DNA from: CADEDV01 sp964437415
GTDB taxonomy: Bacteria > Bacteroidota > Bacteroidia > Chitinophagales > Chitinophagaceae
Direction: 5' to 3'
DNA: 64,000 nt
NCBI GenBank assembly: GCA_964437415.1
Contig: CAYTGN010000018.1
Coordinates: 14,805-78,804 of the forward strand
In this document: piece by piece, positions 34,797 through 41,780 of the stretch
Layout of the letters: every line of letters begins with the position of its first letter
Position numbering within the stretch: the first letter of the stretch is position 1
Position numbers and translations under genes: made by a program
Notes under the pieces: generated by a model
Database searches by the model: none
Told to the model about the DNA's origin: nothing
What the model saw: the letters and a program-made list of their open reading frames with translations, nothing else

Positions 34797-34850
34797 GAAC
34801 AACTAAAAATCAACATAAGAGTCCCGGCCAGGTTGGCCGGGATTTTTTTT
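34765..34850 (+). promoter_or_regulatory. Transcription attenuator: antiterminator and intrinsic terminator
   Basis: The terminator is TCCCGGCC (34822-34829), loop AGGTT, GGCCGGGA (34835-34842), then eight T. An earlier GGCCGGGA (34765-34772), inside the leader reading frame, can pair perfectly with the same TCCCGGCC and so block the terminator. A ribosome that stalls on the upstream Phe/Tyr run leaves that arm free, so transcription reads on. A ribosome that reaches the stop codon covers it, and the terminator forms. This is the classic two-state layout. Confidence 0.88.
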
Positions 34851-34852
34851 GG

Positions 34853-34900
34853 CCTCCCCAAGCCCCTCCGCAGGAGGGGTTTCCGGAACCCTCAGATTGA
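34853..34900. repeat. GC-rich palindromic repeat upstream of pheA
   Basis: CCTCCCCAAGCCCCTCCGCAGGAGGGGTTTCCGG-type element: CCCCTCC/GGAGGGG hairpin with GCA-like loop, then CCCTCAGATTGAG. It lies between the attenuator terminator and pheA, and the nearly identical CCTCAAGCCCCTCC unit recurs at 37921. Confidence 0.75.
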
Positions 34901-34915
34901 GTAGTTATTAAAGTA

Positions 34916-35851
34916 ATGAAGGTGAAAAAATCGGTTGATCAAAAAAGTGAAACATCAGGTATAAGCAACTCAAAATCCCCCCTTGCGGGGGGTGGGGGGG
35001 CTTTCCCCTTGCGGGGGGTAGGGAGGCCTGGAATTGCCATACAGGGTTACGAAGGCAGTTTTCACCAGGTGGCGGCACAGGTATTCTTTGGGAAAAAGGC
35101 AGAGGTTGTTTGTTGTGATACATTCCGTGATGTGATGAAAGCGGCAGCGAATAAAAAACAAAGCAGCGGTGCCGTGATGGCCATTGAAAACTCCATTGCC
35201 GGGAGCATTTTGGCTAACTACAATTTGTTGCAGCAATCAAACCTGAAGATCGTCGGTGAAGTTTATTTGCAGATAAAGCAGAATTTGCTGGTGAATCACG
35301 GTGTGGAATTAGAAGATATCAGGGAAGTGCATTCGCATACGATGGCTTTGCAGCAATGCTATGATTTCCTGGATAAGCACAAATGGAAACTGGTGGAGAC
35401 GGATGATACGGCATTAAGTGCAAAACATATTCACCAGCACCGTAGCAAACATATTGCAGCTATTGCCAGCAAACTGGCGGCTGAGTTGTATGACCTGGAT
35501 ATGATAGCCCCCAATATTCATACCCTGAAAAATAATTACACAAGGTTCCTGGTGCTGAAAAGAGAAGAGGAGGCGGAAGTAGTAACAGATGCGAATAAAG
35601 CATCGGTAAACTTTCATACGGATCATTCAAAAGGAAGCCTTGCCAAAGTGCTGACAAAAATTGCAGAAGGTGGTATTAACCTGAGCAAGCTGCAAAGTTT
35701 CCCGATACCGGGCAGTGATTTCAGGTACAGTTTCCATGCTGACATGGAGTTTGATTCGGCAGTGCAGTTTGAGGAAGTGATTAGTGAAATAAGACCTTTG
35801 ACAGAGGCGATAAAAATTTATGGTGTTTATAAAAAAGGTGTATGGAAGTAG
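34916..35851 (+). CDS. pheA: Prephenate dehydratase
   Basis: PheA converts prephenate to phenylpyruvate. The periplasmic-binding-like catalytic domain begins AIQGYEGSFHQVAAQVFF and includes AVMAIENSIAGSI and NYTRFLVLKRE. The latter contains the conserved Thr-Arg-Phe motif. A C-terminal ACT domain (about 230-305, FHTDHSKGSLAKVLTKIAEG) carries the Phe-feedback module. It lacks a chorismate mutase domain, which is instead fused to DAHP synthase. The first 38 residues (MKVKKSVDQKSETSG...) contain SPLAGGGGAFPLRGVGRPG, encoded by palindromic repeat DNA. This seems to have been inserted just before the native N-terminus. The gene overlaps the next by 10 bp. Confidence 0.95.
   Translation: MKVKKSVDQKSETSGISNSKSPLAGGGGAFPLRGVGRPGIAIQGYEGSFHQVAAQVFFGKKAEVVCCDTFRDVMKAAANKKQSSGAVMAIENSIAGSILANYNLLQQSNLKIVGEVYLQIKQNLLVNHGVELEDIREVHSHTMALQQCYDFLDKHKWKLVETDDTALSAKHIHQHRSKHIAAIASKLAAELYDLDMIAPNIHTLKNNYTRFLVLKREEEAEVVTDANKASVNFHTDHSKGSLAKVLTKIAEGGINLSKLQSFPIPGSDFRYSFHADMEFDSAVQFEEVISEIRPLTEAIKIYGVYKKGVWK
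34972..35031. repeat. Double GC-rich palindromic repeat inside pheA
   Basis: Two successive CCCCTTGCGGGGGGT units, each with a CCCC/GGGG stem. They code for SPLAGGGGAFPLRGVGRPG near residues 19-38 of PheA. Confidence 0.8.
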
Positions 35852-37068
35852 CTAAACGTTTAGAAGGGATCGGTGAATATTATTTTTCGCAAAAGCTGCG
35901 GGAAATTGATGAACTGAACAAAGCAGGGAAGAACATCATCAATCTCGGCATCGGCAGCCCTGATCTGCCGCCGCACCCGGATGTGATAAAAGTGTTGCAG
36001 GAAGAAGCGGCAAAAACAAATGTACATGCCTATCAGTCTTACAAAGGATCACCGGTTTTGCGAAAAGCAATGGGTGATTGGTATAAGAAATGGTATGATG
36101 TGGAACTGAATCCTGATACAGAGATTTTACCATTGATCGGCAGTAAAGAAGGGATCATGCATATCTGCATGACTTATTTTGATGAAGGCGTTTCTGTTTT
36201 AGTTCCCAATCCCGGTTATCCGACCTATTCAAGTGCAGTAAAATTATCAGGGGCAATGCCTGTTTATTATGAGCTAAGGGAGGAAAATAGTTACGAACCC
36301 GACTTTGAACAATTAGAGATATTAATTACAGAAGCTTCAAAATCCCCCCTGCGTCCGCAGGACTCTGTGAGGGGGGTGGGGGGGCTGTTTGTGAATTATC
36401 CGCAGATGCCTACAGGGCAATTGCCCTCAAAGAAATTGTTTGAAAAATTAGTTGCATTTGGAAAGAAGCATCATATTCTTATCATTCATGATAATCCCTA
36501 CAGTTTTATTTTGAATGATAACCCGATGAGTTTGTTAAGTGTGGAAGGGGCGAAGGATTGTGTGGTCGAACTAAATTCACTCAGCAAATCACATAATATG
36601 GCAGGCTGGAGAGTGGGCATGTTGTGTGGCGCCAAAGAAAGGATAGAAGAAGTGTTGCGTTTTAAGAGTAATATGGACAGCGGTATGTTTTTGCCGGTGC
36701 AACTGGCGGCTGCGAAAGCATTATCACTTGGACAGGAGTGGCATGATGAGGTGAACAGCATTTATGCGGCAAGAAGAGAGAAAGTGTTTGAGTTGCTGGA
36801 TTTGCTGCAATGCAAATTCTCAAAAGAGCAGGCGGGGATGTTTGTGTGGGCGGCCCCCCAACCCCCCGCAGGGGGGATTAGTGAGAACCCTTTAGGATTG
36901 GGAGGGTTGGTTTCAGATGAAATTTTATACAAGGCGAATGTGTTTGTTACTCCCGGCGGGATTTTTGGCAGTGCAGGGAATAATTATATTAGGATTAGCT
37001 TGTGTTCAACGGTTGAAAAATTCCAGGAAGCTATTGAAAGAATCAAAAATCAAAATTCTAAAATCTAA
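35842..37068 (+). CDS. Class I/II PLP aminotransferase of the aromatic operon
   Basis: The 408-residue fold-type I aminotransferase has NLGIGSPDLPPHPDVIK at the start, IPNPGYPTYSS-like VPNPGYPTYSSAVKL, and the PLP-Lys motif SLSKSHNMAGWRVGML. Placed between pheA and tyrA, it most likely transaminates phenylpyruvate, 4-hydroxyphenylpyruvate or prephenate. It resembles LL-diaminopimelate/aspartate aminotransferase types in sequence style, so substrate choice is inference. Two segments, around residues 167-183 (SPLRPQDSVRGVGG) and 337-360 (PQPPAGGISENPLGLGG), come from palindromic repeat DNA inserted in frame. Confidence 0.9.
   Translation: MEVAKRLEGIGEYYFSQKLREIDELNKAGKNIINLGIGSPDLPPHPDVIKVLQEEAAKTNVHAYQSYKGSPVLRKAMGDWYKKWYDVELNPDTEILPLIGSKEGIMHICMTYFDEGVSVLVPNPGYPTYSSAVKLSGAMPVYYELREENSYEPDFEQLEILITEASKSPLRPQDSVRGVGGLFVNYPQMPTGQLPSKKLFEKLVAFGKKHHILIIHDNPYSFILNDNPMSLLSVEGAKDCVVELNSLSKSHNMAGWRVGMLCGAKERIEEVLRFKSNMDSGMFLPVQLAAAKALSLGQEWHDEVNSIYAARREKVFELLDLLQCKFSKEQAGMFVWAAPQPPAGGISENPLGLGGLVSDEILYKANVFVTPGGIFGSAGNNYIRISLCSTVEKFQEAIERIKNQNSKI
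36340..36388. repeat. GC-rich palindromic repeat inside the aminotransferase gene, copy 1
   Basis: AATCCCCCCTGCGTCCGCAG then GACTCTGTGAGGGGGGTGGG: nested CCCCCC/GGGGGG and CTGCG/CGCAG arms. It is read in frame as about 16 extra residues. Confidence 0.78.
36851..36920. repeat. GC-rich palindromic repeat inside the aminotransferase gene, copy 2
   Basis: CGGCCCCCCAACCCCCCGCA is followed by GGGGGGATTAGTGAGAACCC and an ATTGGGAGGGTTGG tail. A CCCCCC/GGGGGG hairpin is visible. It is read in frame. Confidence 0.78.
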
Positions 37069-37070
37069 AA

Positions 37071-37919
37071 ATGGAAAGGAAGAAGATAGCGATAATAGGA
37101 ATTGGCCTTATCGGCGGGTCACTTGCCCTGCAACTGCATGAAAAGAAACTTTCATCAAGACTGACAGGCGTGGATGCCAATCCCGGTCATGCGCAAAAAG
37201 CTATTGAGCTGGAACTGGTGGATGAAGTGCTGCCGCTTGATGAAGCTATTGAAACAGCAGAGGTGATCGTTTTGGCCATACCGGTTGATAGTATGTTGAA
37301 ACTGCTGCCATCTTTACTGGATAAAATAGATAAGCAAATTGTAATTGACCTGGGCTCAACCAAAAGCCTGTTGATTGATGTCATTAAAGACCATCCCAAA
37401 AGGGGGAGATTTGTGGCCACGCATCCGATGTGGGGAACGGAATATAGCGGACCTTCGGCGGCGGTGCGTGGCGCCTACGAGAACAAAGCTGTGATCATTT
37501 GCAATGCGGAAGAAAGCGATGCCGATGCCCTGGATTGGGTGAAGCACATGTATAGGAAGATCGGGATGCATATTTTGGAAATGGAAGCTAAAGCACATGA
37601 CCTGCATGCAGCGTATGTAAGTCATATTTCACATATCACCTCTTTTGCATTGGCGAATACGGTGCTGGAAAAAGAAAAAGAACAGAACGCCATTTTTGAA
37701 CTGGCTTCTGCAGGTTTTGAAAGTACGGTGCGGCTGGCCAAAAGCAATCCCGCCATGTGGGTGCCCATCTTTATGCAGAACAGGGAAAATGTGCTCGATG
37801 TTTTGAAAGAGCATATTTCACAGTTGCAACGGTTCAAGGAAAGTATAGAGCAGGAAGATGGTCAGTACCTGATTCGGTTGATTGAAGATGCGAATAAAAT
37901 CAGGAGGATAATAAAATAG
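37071..37919 (+). CDS. tyrA: Prephenate dehydrogenase
   Basis: TyrA oxidatively decarboxylates prephenate to 4-hydroxyphenylpyruvate, the Tyr branch. The N-terminal Rossmann motif is IAIIGIGLIGGSLALQLHEK. HPMWGTEYSGPSAAVRG holds the catalytic His region. The helical C-terminal dimerisation domain begins around residue 165 (AAYVSHISHITSFALANTV). At 282 residues it is the compact dehydrogenase without an ACT or chorismate mutase domain. It begins 2 bp after the aminotransferase stop and is followed by a block of palindromic repeats. Confidence 0.95.
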   Translation: MERKKIAIIGIGLIGGSLALQLHEKKLSSRLTGVDANPGHAQKAIELELVDEVLPLDEAIETAEVIVLAIPVDSMLKLLPSLLDKIDKQIVIDLGSTKSLLIDVIKDHPKRGRFVATHPMWGTEYSGPSAAVRGAYENKAVIICNAEESDADALDWVKHMYRKIGMHILEMEAKAHDLHAAYVSHISHITSFALANTVLEKEKEQNAIFELASAGFESTVRLAKSNPAMWVPIFMQNRENVLDVLKEHISQLQRFKESIEQEDGQYLIRLIEDANKIRRIIK

Positions 37920-37920
37920 A

Positions 37921-37965
37921 AGCCTCCTCAAGCCCCTCCGAAGGAGGGGTTTATAGACTCAGTTT
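37921..37965. repeat. GC-rich palindromic repeat after tyrA
   Basis: CCTCAAGCCCCTCCGAAGGA then GGGGTTTATAGACTCAG: a CCCCTCC/GGAGGGG hairpin. It differs from the 34853-34900 copy mainly in the loop. Confidence 0.75.
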
Positions 37966-38011
37966 TTTGAATTGTTTTAATGTTATGAAGATATAGGGCG
38001 AAGTTTTAAAA

Positions 38012-38130
38012 AGCCCCGTAGGGGCTAAATACTGTTAGTAGAGAAAAAATTTGACCGGAACCCCGTAGGGGTTCAACATTGATCAGCAGAATTACAGAAC
38101 GTTGAAGAGTGCGACGCAAGGGACGATGCT
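38012..38130. repeat. CCCCGTAGGGG repeat block between tyrA and the DAHP synthase gene
   Basis: Two hairpins with the same core are present: AGCCCCGTAGGGGCT (38012-38026) and GAACCCCGTAGGGGTTC (38058-38074). A non-palindromic segment with GTTGAAGAGTGCGACGC and GGGACGATGCTATGAAAAAC follows. No open frame of significance is present. The block may be an interspersed repeat or an mRNA-processing structure. Confidence 0.6.
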
Positions 38131-38181
38131 ATGAAAAACTAAACCTGGAAACATAGTAACTAACTTTACACAACATATATT

Positions 38182-39276
38182 ATGCAAACAATCGGACAAA
38201 TGACAAAGGAAACCGTACAGCAGACATGGGATAAGCGACCACTGATCATCAGTGGACCCTGTAGCGCTGAAACAGAACAACAGGTGCTGGAGACAGCACA
38301 GCGCTTAGCCGCCACCGGCAGTGTGAATATGCTGCGGGCCGGCATCTGGAAACCCAGAACCAAGCCGGGTATGTTTGAAGGCATCGGCGCCAAAGGATTG
38401 CCCTGGCTGCAACAGGCAAAAAAATTGACAGGACTTCCTACAACAGTTGAAGTAGCCACGGGCAAACAGGTGCAGGATGCGCTGACCTTTGATGTGGATG
38501 TGCTGTGGATCGGCGCAAGAACTACCGTAAACCCATTCAGTGTGCAGGAAGTGGCCGATGCACTGCGGGGCGTGGATGTGCCGGTGCTGATCAAGAACCC
38601 GGTGAACCCTGACCTGGAATTGTGGAGCGGCGCTGTGGAAAGAGTAGCAAGGGTGGGAGTGAAACAAATTGGTTTGATCCACCGCGGATTTCATACCTAT
38701 GGCAACACGGAATACCGCAATGCGCCGATGTGGCATTTGGCGATTGAAATGAAACGCCGCAACCCGGAACTGATGATGATCAACGATCCTTCGCATATCT
38801 GTGGCCGTCGTGATATTTTGCTCGATACAATGCAAAAAGCGATTGACCTTGACTATGACGGATTGATGGTAGAAAGTCATATTGATCCGGATAATGCGTG
38901 GAGCGATGCGAAGCAGCAGGTGACACCGGAACGATTGAAAGAAATACTGGATACGATCATCTGGAGGAAAGAAGATATTGCCTCGGAAGAATTTCACCAG
39001 GCGCTGGAGAAATTGCGACAGCAGATCAATCACCTCGATGATGAACTGATGCAGATTCTAAGCCAGCGGATGAAGATAGCCGAGCAGATCGGTTCGTATA
39101 AAAGGGAAAACAATATCACTATCCTGCAAACCAATCGCTGGAACGAGATATTGGAAAGGGCCTTTGTGAAAGGTGATAAGATAGGGCTTAGCAAGGAGTT
39201 TATCACCAAGTATTTTGATGCAGTGCATATGGAGAGTATTAATCACCAGAAGAAGGTGATGGACGGCCCCCTGTAA
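38182..39276 (+). CDS. aroF: Bifunctional 3-deoxy-7-phosphoheptulonate synthase/chorismate mutase type II
   Basis: The 364-residue fusion opens with a DAHP synthase of the KDPG-like type (about residues 15-265: LIISGPCSAETEQQV, RAGIWKPRTKPGMFEG, GARTTVNPF, IGLIHRGFHTYGN, DPSHICGRRD). It ends with an AroQ chorismate mutase helical bundle (about 272-360: LRQQINHLDDELMQILSQRM, KIAEQIGSYKRE). It therefore catalyses the first step of the pathway and the first branch step after chorismate. In such fusions the mutase domain often mediates feedback control. The C-terminal codons overlap a palindromic repeat. Confidence 0.95.
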   Translation: MQTIGQMTKETVQQTWDKRPLIISGPCSAETEQQVLETAQRLAATGSVNMLRAGIWKPRTKPGMFEGIGAKGLPWLQQAKKLTGLPTTVEVATGKQVQDALTFDVDVLWIGARTTVNPFSVQEVADALRGVDVPVLIKNPVNPDLELWSGAVERVARVGVKQIGLIHRGFHTYGNTEYRNAPMWHLAIEMKRRNPELMMINDPSHICGRRDILLDTMQKAIDLDYDGLMVESHIDPDNAWSDAKQQVTPERLKEILDTIIWRKEDIASEEFHQALEKLRQQINHLDDELMQILSQRMKIAEQIGSYKRENNITILQTNRWNEILERAFVKGDKIGLSKEFITKYFDAVHMESINHQKKVMDGPL

Positions 39277-39300
39277 TCCCCCGAAGGGGGATGAGGGAAG
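39264..39300. repeat. GC-rich palindromic repeat at the 3' end of the DAHP synthase gene
   Basis: GGCCCCCTGTAATCCCCCGA with AGGGGGATGAGGG: a TCCCCC/GGGGGA hairpin that overlaps the stop codon at 39276. Confidence 0.7.
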
Positions 39301-39346
39301 CGAACTTTACATAAAGTTGCTTACAGGTTGAGTAAACAAAAAAGCG

Positions 39347-40366
39347 ATGAAAAAAATCAACATTAAATATTCATCATCATCCACTGAATTTTATTTTGCT
39401 TCCGGCATCAGTCACCTGAAAAAGATCACTGATCCGAAGGCCACGGTGCTGATCACGGATGAGAATGTGTATAATGCCCACAGCAAACGCTTTAAGGGCT
39501 GGACTACCATTGTGCTGAAACCGGGAGAGGAATTCAAAGTGCAGGCGACCGTGGATGCGGTGATCGAACAATTGATAGAAATGGAAGTTGACAGCAAAAC
39601 CACACTGGTGGGTGTGGGTGGTGGGGTGATTACAGACATCACCGGCTATGTGGCATCGGTGTATATGCGGGGTCTCCGTTTTGGTTTTGTACCTACATCA
39701 CTGCTGGCATTGGTAGATGCATCAATCGGCGGCAAGAACGGGATTGATGTGGGTGTATATAAGAATATGGTGGGACTGATCCGTCAGCCATCATTCATTT
39801 TGCATGATATGGTGTTCCTGAACTCACTGCCGCAGGCTGAGTGGGAGAATGGTTTTGCAGAAATAATAAAGCATTCCTGTATCAAAGATGCGGCAATGTT
39901 TACTGAACTGGAAAGGAATTCAATAAAGCATTACCGGGGCAGACAAAAATCTTTTTGTGAATTGGTACAGCGTAATGCACTTATCAAAACAAAAGTGGTA
40001 CAGAAGGATGAGTTTGAAAAAGGTGAGAGAAAACTTTTGAATTTTGGACATACATTGGGCCATGCGCTGGAGAATCAATATGAGTTGTCACATGGGCAGG
40101 CCATTTCCATCGGGATGACCTATGCCTGTCATATTTCAGAAAGACTGGCCGGGTTCAGGCAAACAGAAAGGGTGGTGAACCTGCTGCAGCAATACAATCT
40201 GCCCACCTATGCTTCTTTTGATAAACAAAAAGTGTTTGAAGTGCTGAAGATGGACAAGAAGCGGGAAAGAAAAGAAATGAACTATGTGTTGCTCGAGAAG
40301 CTAGGGAAGGGAATGGTAAGGTCCATTACATTAAAGCAATTAGAAAAGATTATTTCAGTTTTATAA
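39347..40366 (+). CDS. aroB: 3-dehydroquinate synthase
   Basis: The 339-residue NAD- and metal-dependent AroB converts DAHP to 3-dehydroquinate. The NAD-binding glycine-rich motif is LVGVGGGVITDITGYVASVYMRG. RFGFVPTSLLALVDASIGGKNG is followed by the metal site LLNFGHTLGHALENQ and ISIGMTYAC. All are intact. It is 70 bp downstream of the DAHP synthase gene on the same strand. No repeat lies inside this gene, unlike its neighbours. Confidence 0.96.
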   Translation: MKKINIKYSSSSTEFYFASGISHLKKITDPKATVLITDENVYNAHSKRFKGWTTIVLKPGEEFKVQATVDAVIEQLIEMEVDSKTTLVGVGGGVITDITGYVASVYMRGLRFGFVPTSLLALVDASIGGKNGIDVGVYKNMVGLIRQPSFILHDMVFLNSLPQAEWENGFAEIIKHSCIKDAAMFTELERNSIKHYRGRQKSFCELVQRNALIKTKVVQKDEFEKGERKLLNFGHTLGHALENQYELSHGQAISIGMTYACHISERLAGFRQTERVVNLLQQYNLPTYASFDKQKVFEVLKMDKKRERKEMNYVLLEKLGKGMVRSITLKQLEKIISVL

Positions 40367-40369
40367 AAC

Positions 40370-40449
40370 GAACGCTGATGATCATGATGATTATGATTTA
40401 TTATGATCATATCGGCGACTACCTTAACAATCATAATAATCTGCGTTCT
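40370..40449 (-). repeat. AGAACGCAGATTAT interspersed repeat, copy 2 (inverted)
   Basis: On the plus strand the element begins GAACGCTGATGATCATGATG and ends CATAATAATCTGCGTTCT. Its reverse complement matches the 24126-24203 copy at both ends. It fills the gap between aroB and aroA. Confidence 0.75.
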
Positions 40450-40457
40450 GTAATAAG

Positions 40458-41762
40458 ATGAAAGTAACCATACATCCTTCGCAATTAAGCGGAACCATCC
40501 AGGCACCGGCATCAAAAAGCTCAATGCAAAGGGCTTGTGCAGCGGCGTTGCTGGCAAAAGACAAAACGGTTATACATAATCCCGGTCATTCCAATGATGA
40601 TAAAGCGGCAATGGATATTATTCAAAAATTAGGCGCAGAGCTTTCGGTAGAAGGTTCGGAGTTGAGTGTGAAAAGTAGTGGAATAAACCCCGTTGCTGAT
40701 GAAATAAATTGTGGCGAAAGCGGGTTAAGCATCCGTATGTTTACCCCTATTGTTGCTTTGAGTAATAGGGAGATTACAGTAAACGGTGCAGGCAGTTTGT
40801 TGACAAGGCCAATGGATTTTTTTGATGAGATACTGCCAATGCTTGGAGTGAAGGTTCAAAGCAATGATGGTAAACTTCCATTAGTGATTCAGGGGCCATT
40901 GCAACCAAAGAATATCGAAGTGGATGGTTCGTTGAGTTCGCAGTTTTTAACGGGGTTGCTGATGGCTTATTCGGCCGCCGGGGCAAAAGATGTTTCTATT
41001 AAGGTTGATAACCTGAAAAGCAAACCCTATATCGCATTAACACTTGATGTGATGAAACAATTCGGCATGAATGTGCCGGAGAACCGAAACTATGAAGAAT
41101 TCATCTTCCATAATCACTCTTCTTTGTCCCCCCTTGCGGGGGGTGGGGGGGCTTATACAGTAGAAGGTGACTGGAGTGGTGGCGCCTTTCTGTTAGTAGC
41201 CGGAGCTATCGCAGGCCCCATCACAGTCAGGGGACTTGATCTGACCTCGACTCAGGCAGATAAAGCCATAGTGGATGCTATGATGGCCGCTAATGCAGCC
41301 ATTGCGATAGATGCAAAAGGCATCACTGTTCATCCCGGTACAATGGATGGGTTTTATTTTGATGCAACGGATTGCCCGGATCTGTTTCCGCCATTGGTGG
41401 CGCTGGCGGCTTATTGCAAAGGAAAAACAACTATTAAAGGCGTTTCAAGACTGGCACACAAAGAAAGCAACCGGGCTGTTACGTTGCAGGATGAGTTTGA
41501 TAAAATGGGAGTGCAGATTGATCTCGAAGACGACGGGATGATCATTCATGGTGGCGGGATCGTGAAAGGCGCTGATGTGCATTCACATCATGACCATCGC
41601 ATTGCTATGGCCTGTGCAGTGGCTGCCTTTAAAGCCAACAGCGAAACGGTGATCGAAGAAGCACAGGCGATAAAAAAATCATATCCTGATTTTTATAATG
41701 ATTTGAAATCGTTGGGGGCTAATGTATCTTTACCATTCAGCGCTGATAACCTGATTAACTGA
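40458..41762 (+). CDS. aroA: 3-phosphoshikimate 1-carboxyvinyltransferase (EPSP synthase)
   Basis: AroA joins PEP to shikimate 3-phosphate. The 434-residue protein has APASKSSMQRACAAALLA (the N-terminal Lys-Ser site), INCGESGLSIRMFTPI, NGAGSLLTRPMDFF, GSLSSQFLTGLLMA and SHHDHRIAMACAVAA, all EPSP synthase landmarks. At about residues 222-233 the sequence SLSPLAGGGGAYT is encoded by a palindromic repeat. It replaces a surface loop just before the conserved VEGDWSGGAF. The insertion is small and the frame stays open. Confidence 0.95.
   Translation: MKVTIHPSQLSGTIQAPASKSSMQRACAAALLAKDKTVIHNPGHSNDDKAAMDIIQKLGAELSVEGSELSVKSSGINPVADEINCGESGLSIRMFTPIVALSNREITVNGAGSLLTRPMDFFDEILPMLGVKVQSNDGKLPLVIQGPLQPKNIEVDGSLSSQFLTGLLMAYSAAGAKDVSIKVDNLKSKPYIALTLDVMKQFGMNVPENRNYEEFIFHNHSSLSPLAGGGGAYTVEGDWSGGAFLLVAGAIAGPITVRGLDLTSTQADKAIVDAMMAANAAIAIDAKGITVHPGTMDGFYFDATDCPDLFPPLVALAAYCKGKTTIKGVSRLAHKESNRAVTLQDEFDKMGVQIDLEDDGMIIHGGGIVKGADVHSHHDHRIAMACAVAAFKANSETVIEEAQAIKKSYPDFYNDLKSLGANVSLPFSADNLIN
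41125..41155. repeat. GC-rich palindromic repeat inside aroA
   Basis: TTTGTCCCCCCTTGCGGGGG with GTGGGGGGGC: a CCCCC-TTG-CGGGGG-type stem identical in core to the pheA copies. It is read in frame as SPLAGGGGA. Confidence 0.8.
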
Positions 41763-41780
41763 TAAACCAATTAACCAATT

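Noticed and set aside
38305..39033. A 242-codon open frame antisense to the DAHP synthase gene.
   Set aside because: It is the shadow of a well-supported enzyme in the opposite strand; its translation is Cys/His-rich with no family likeness.
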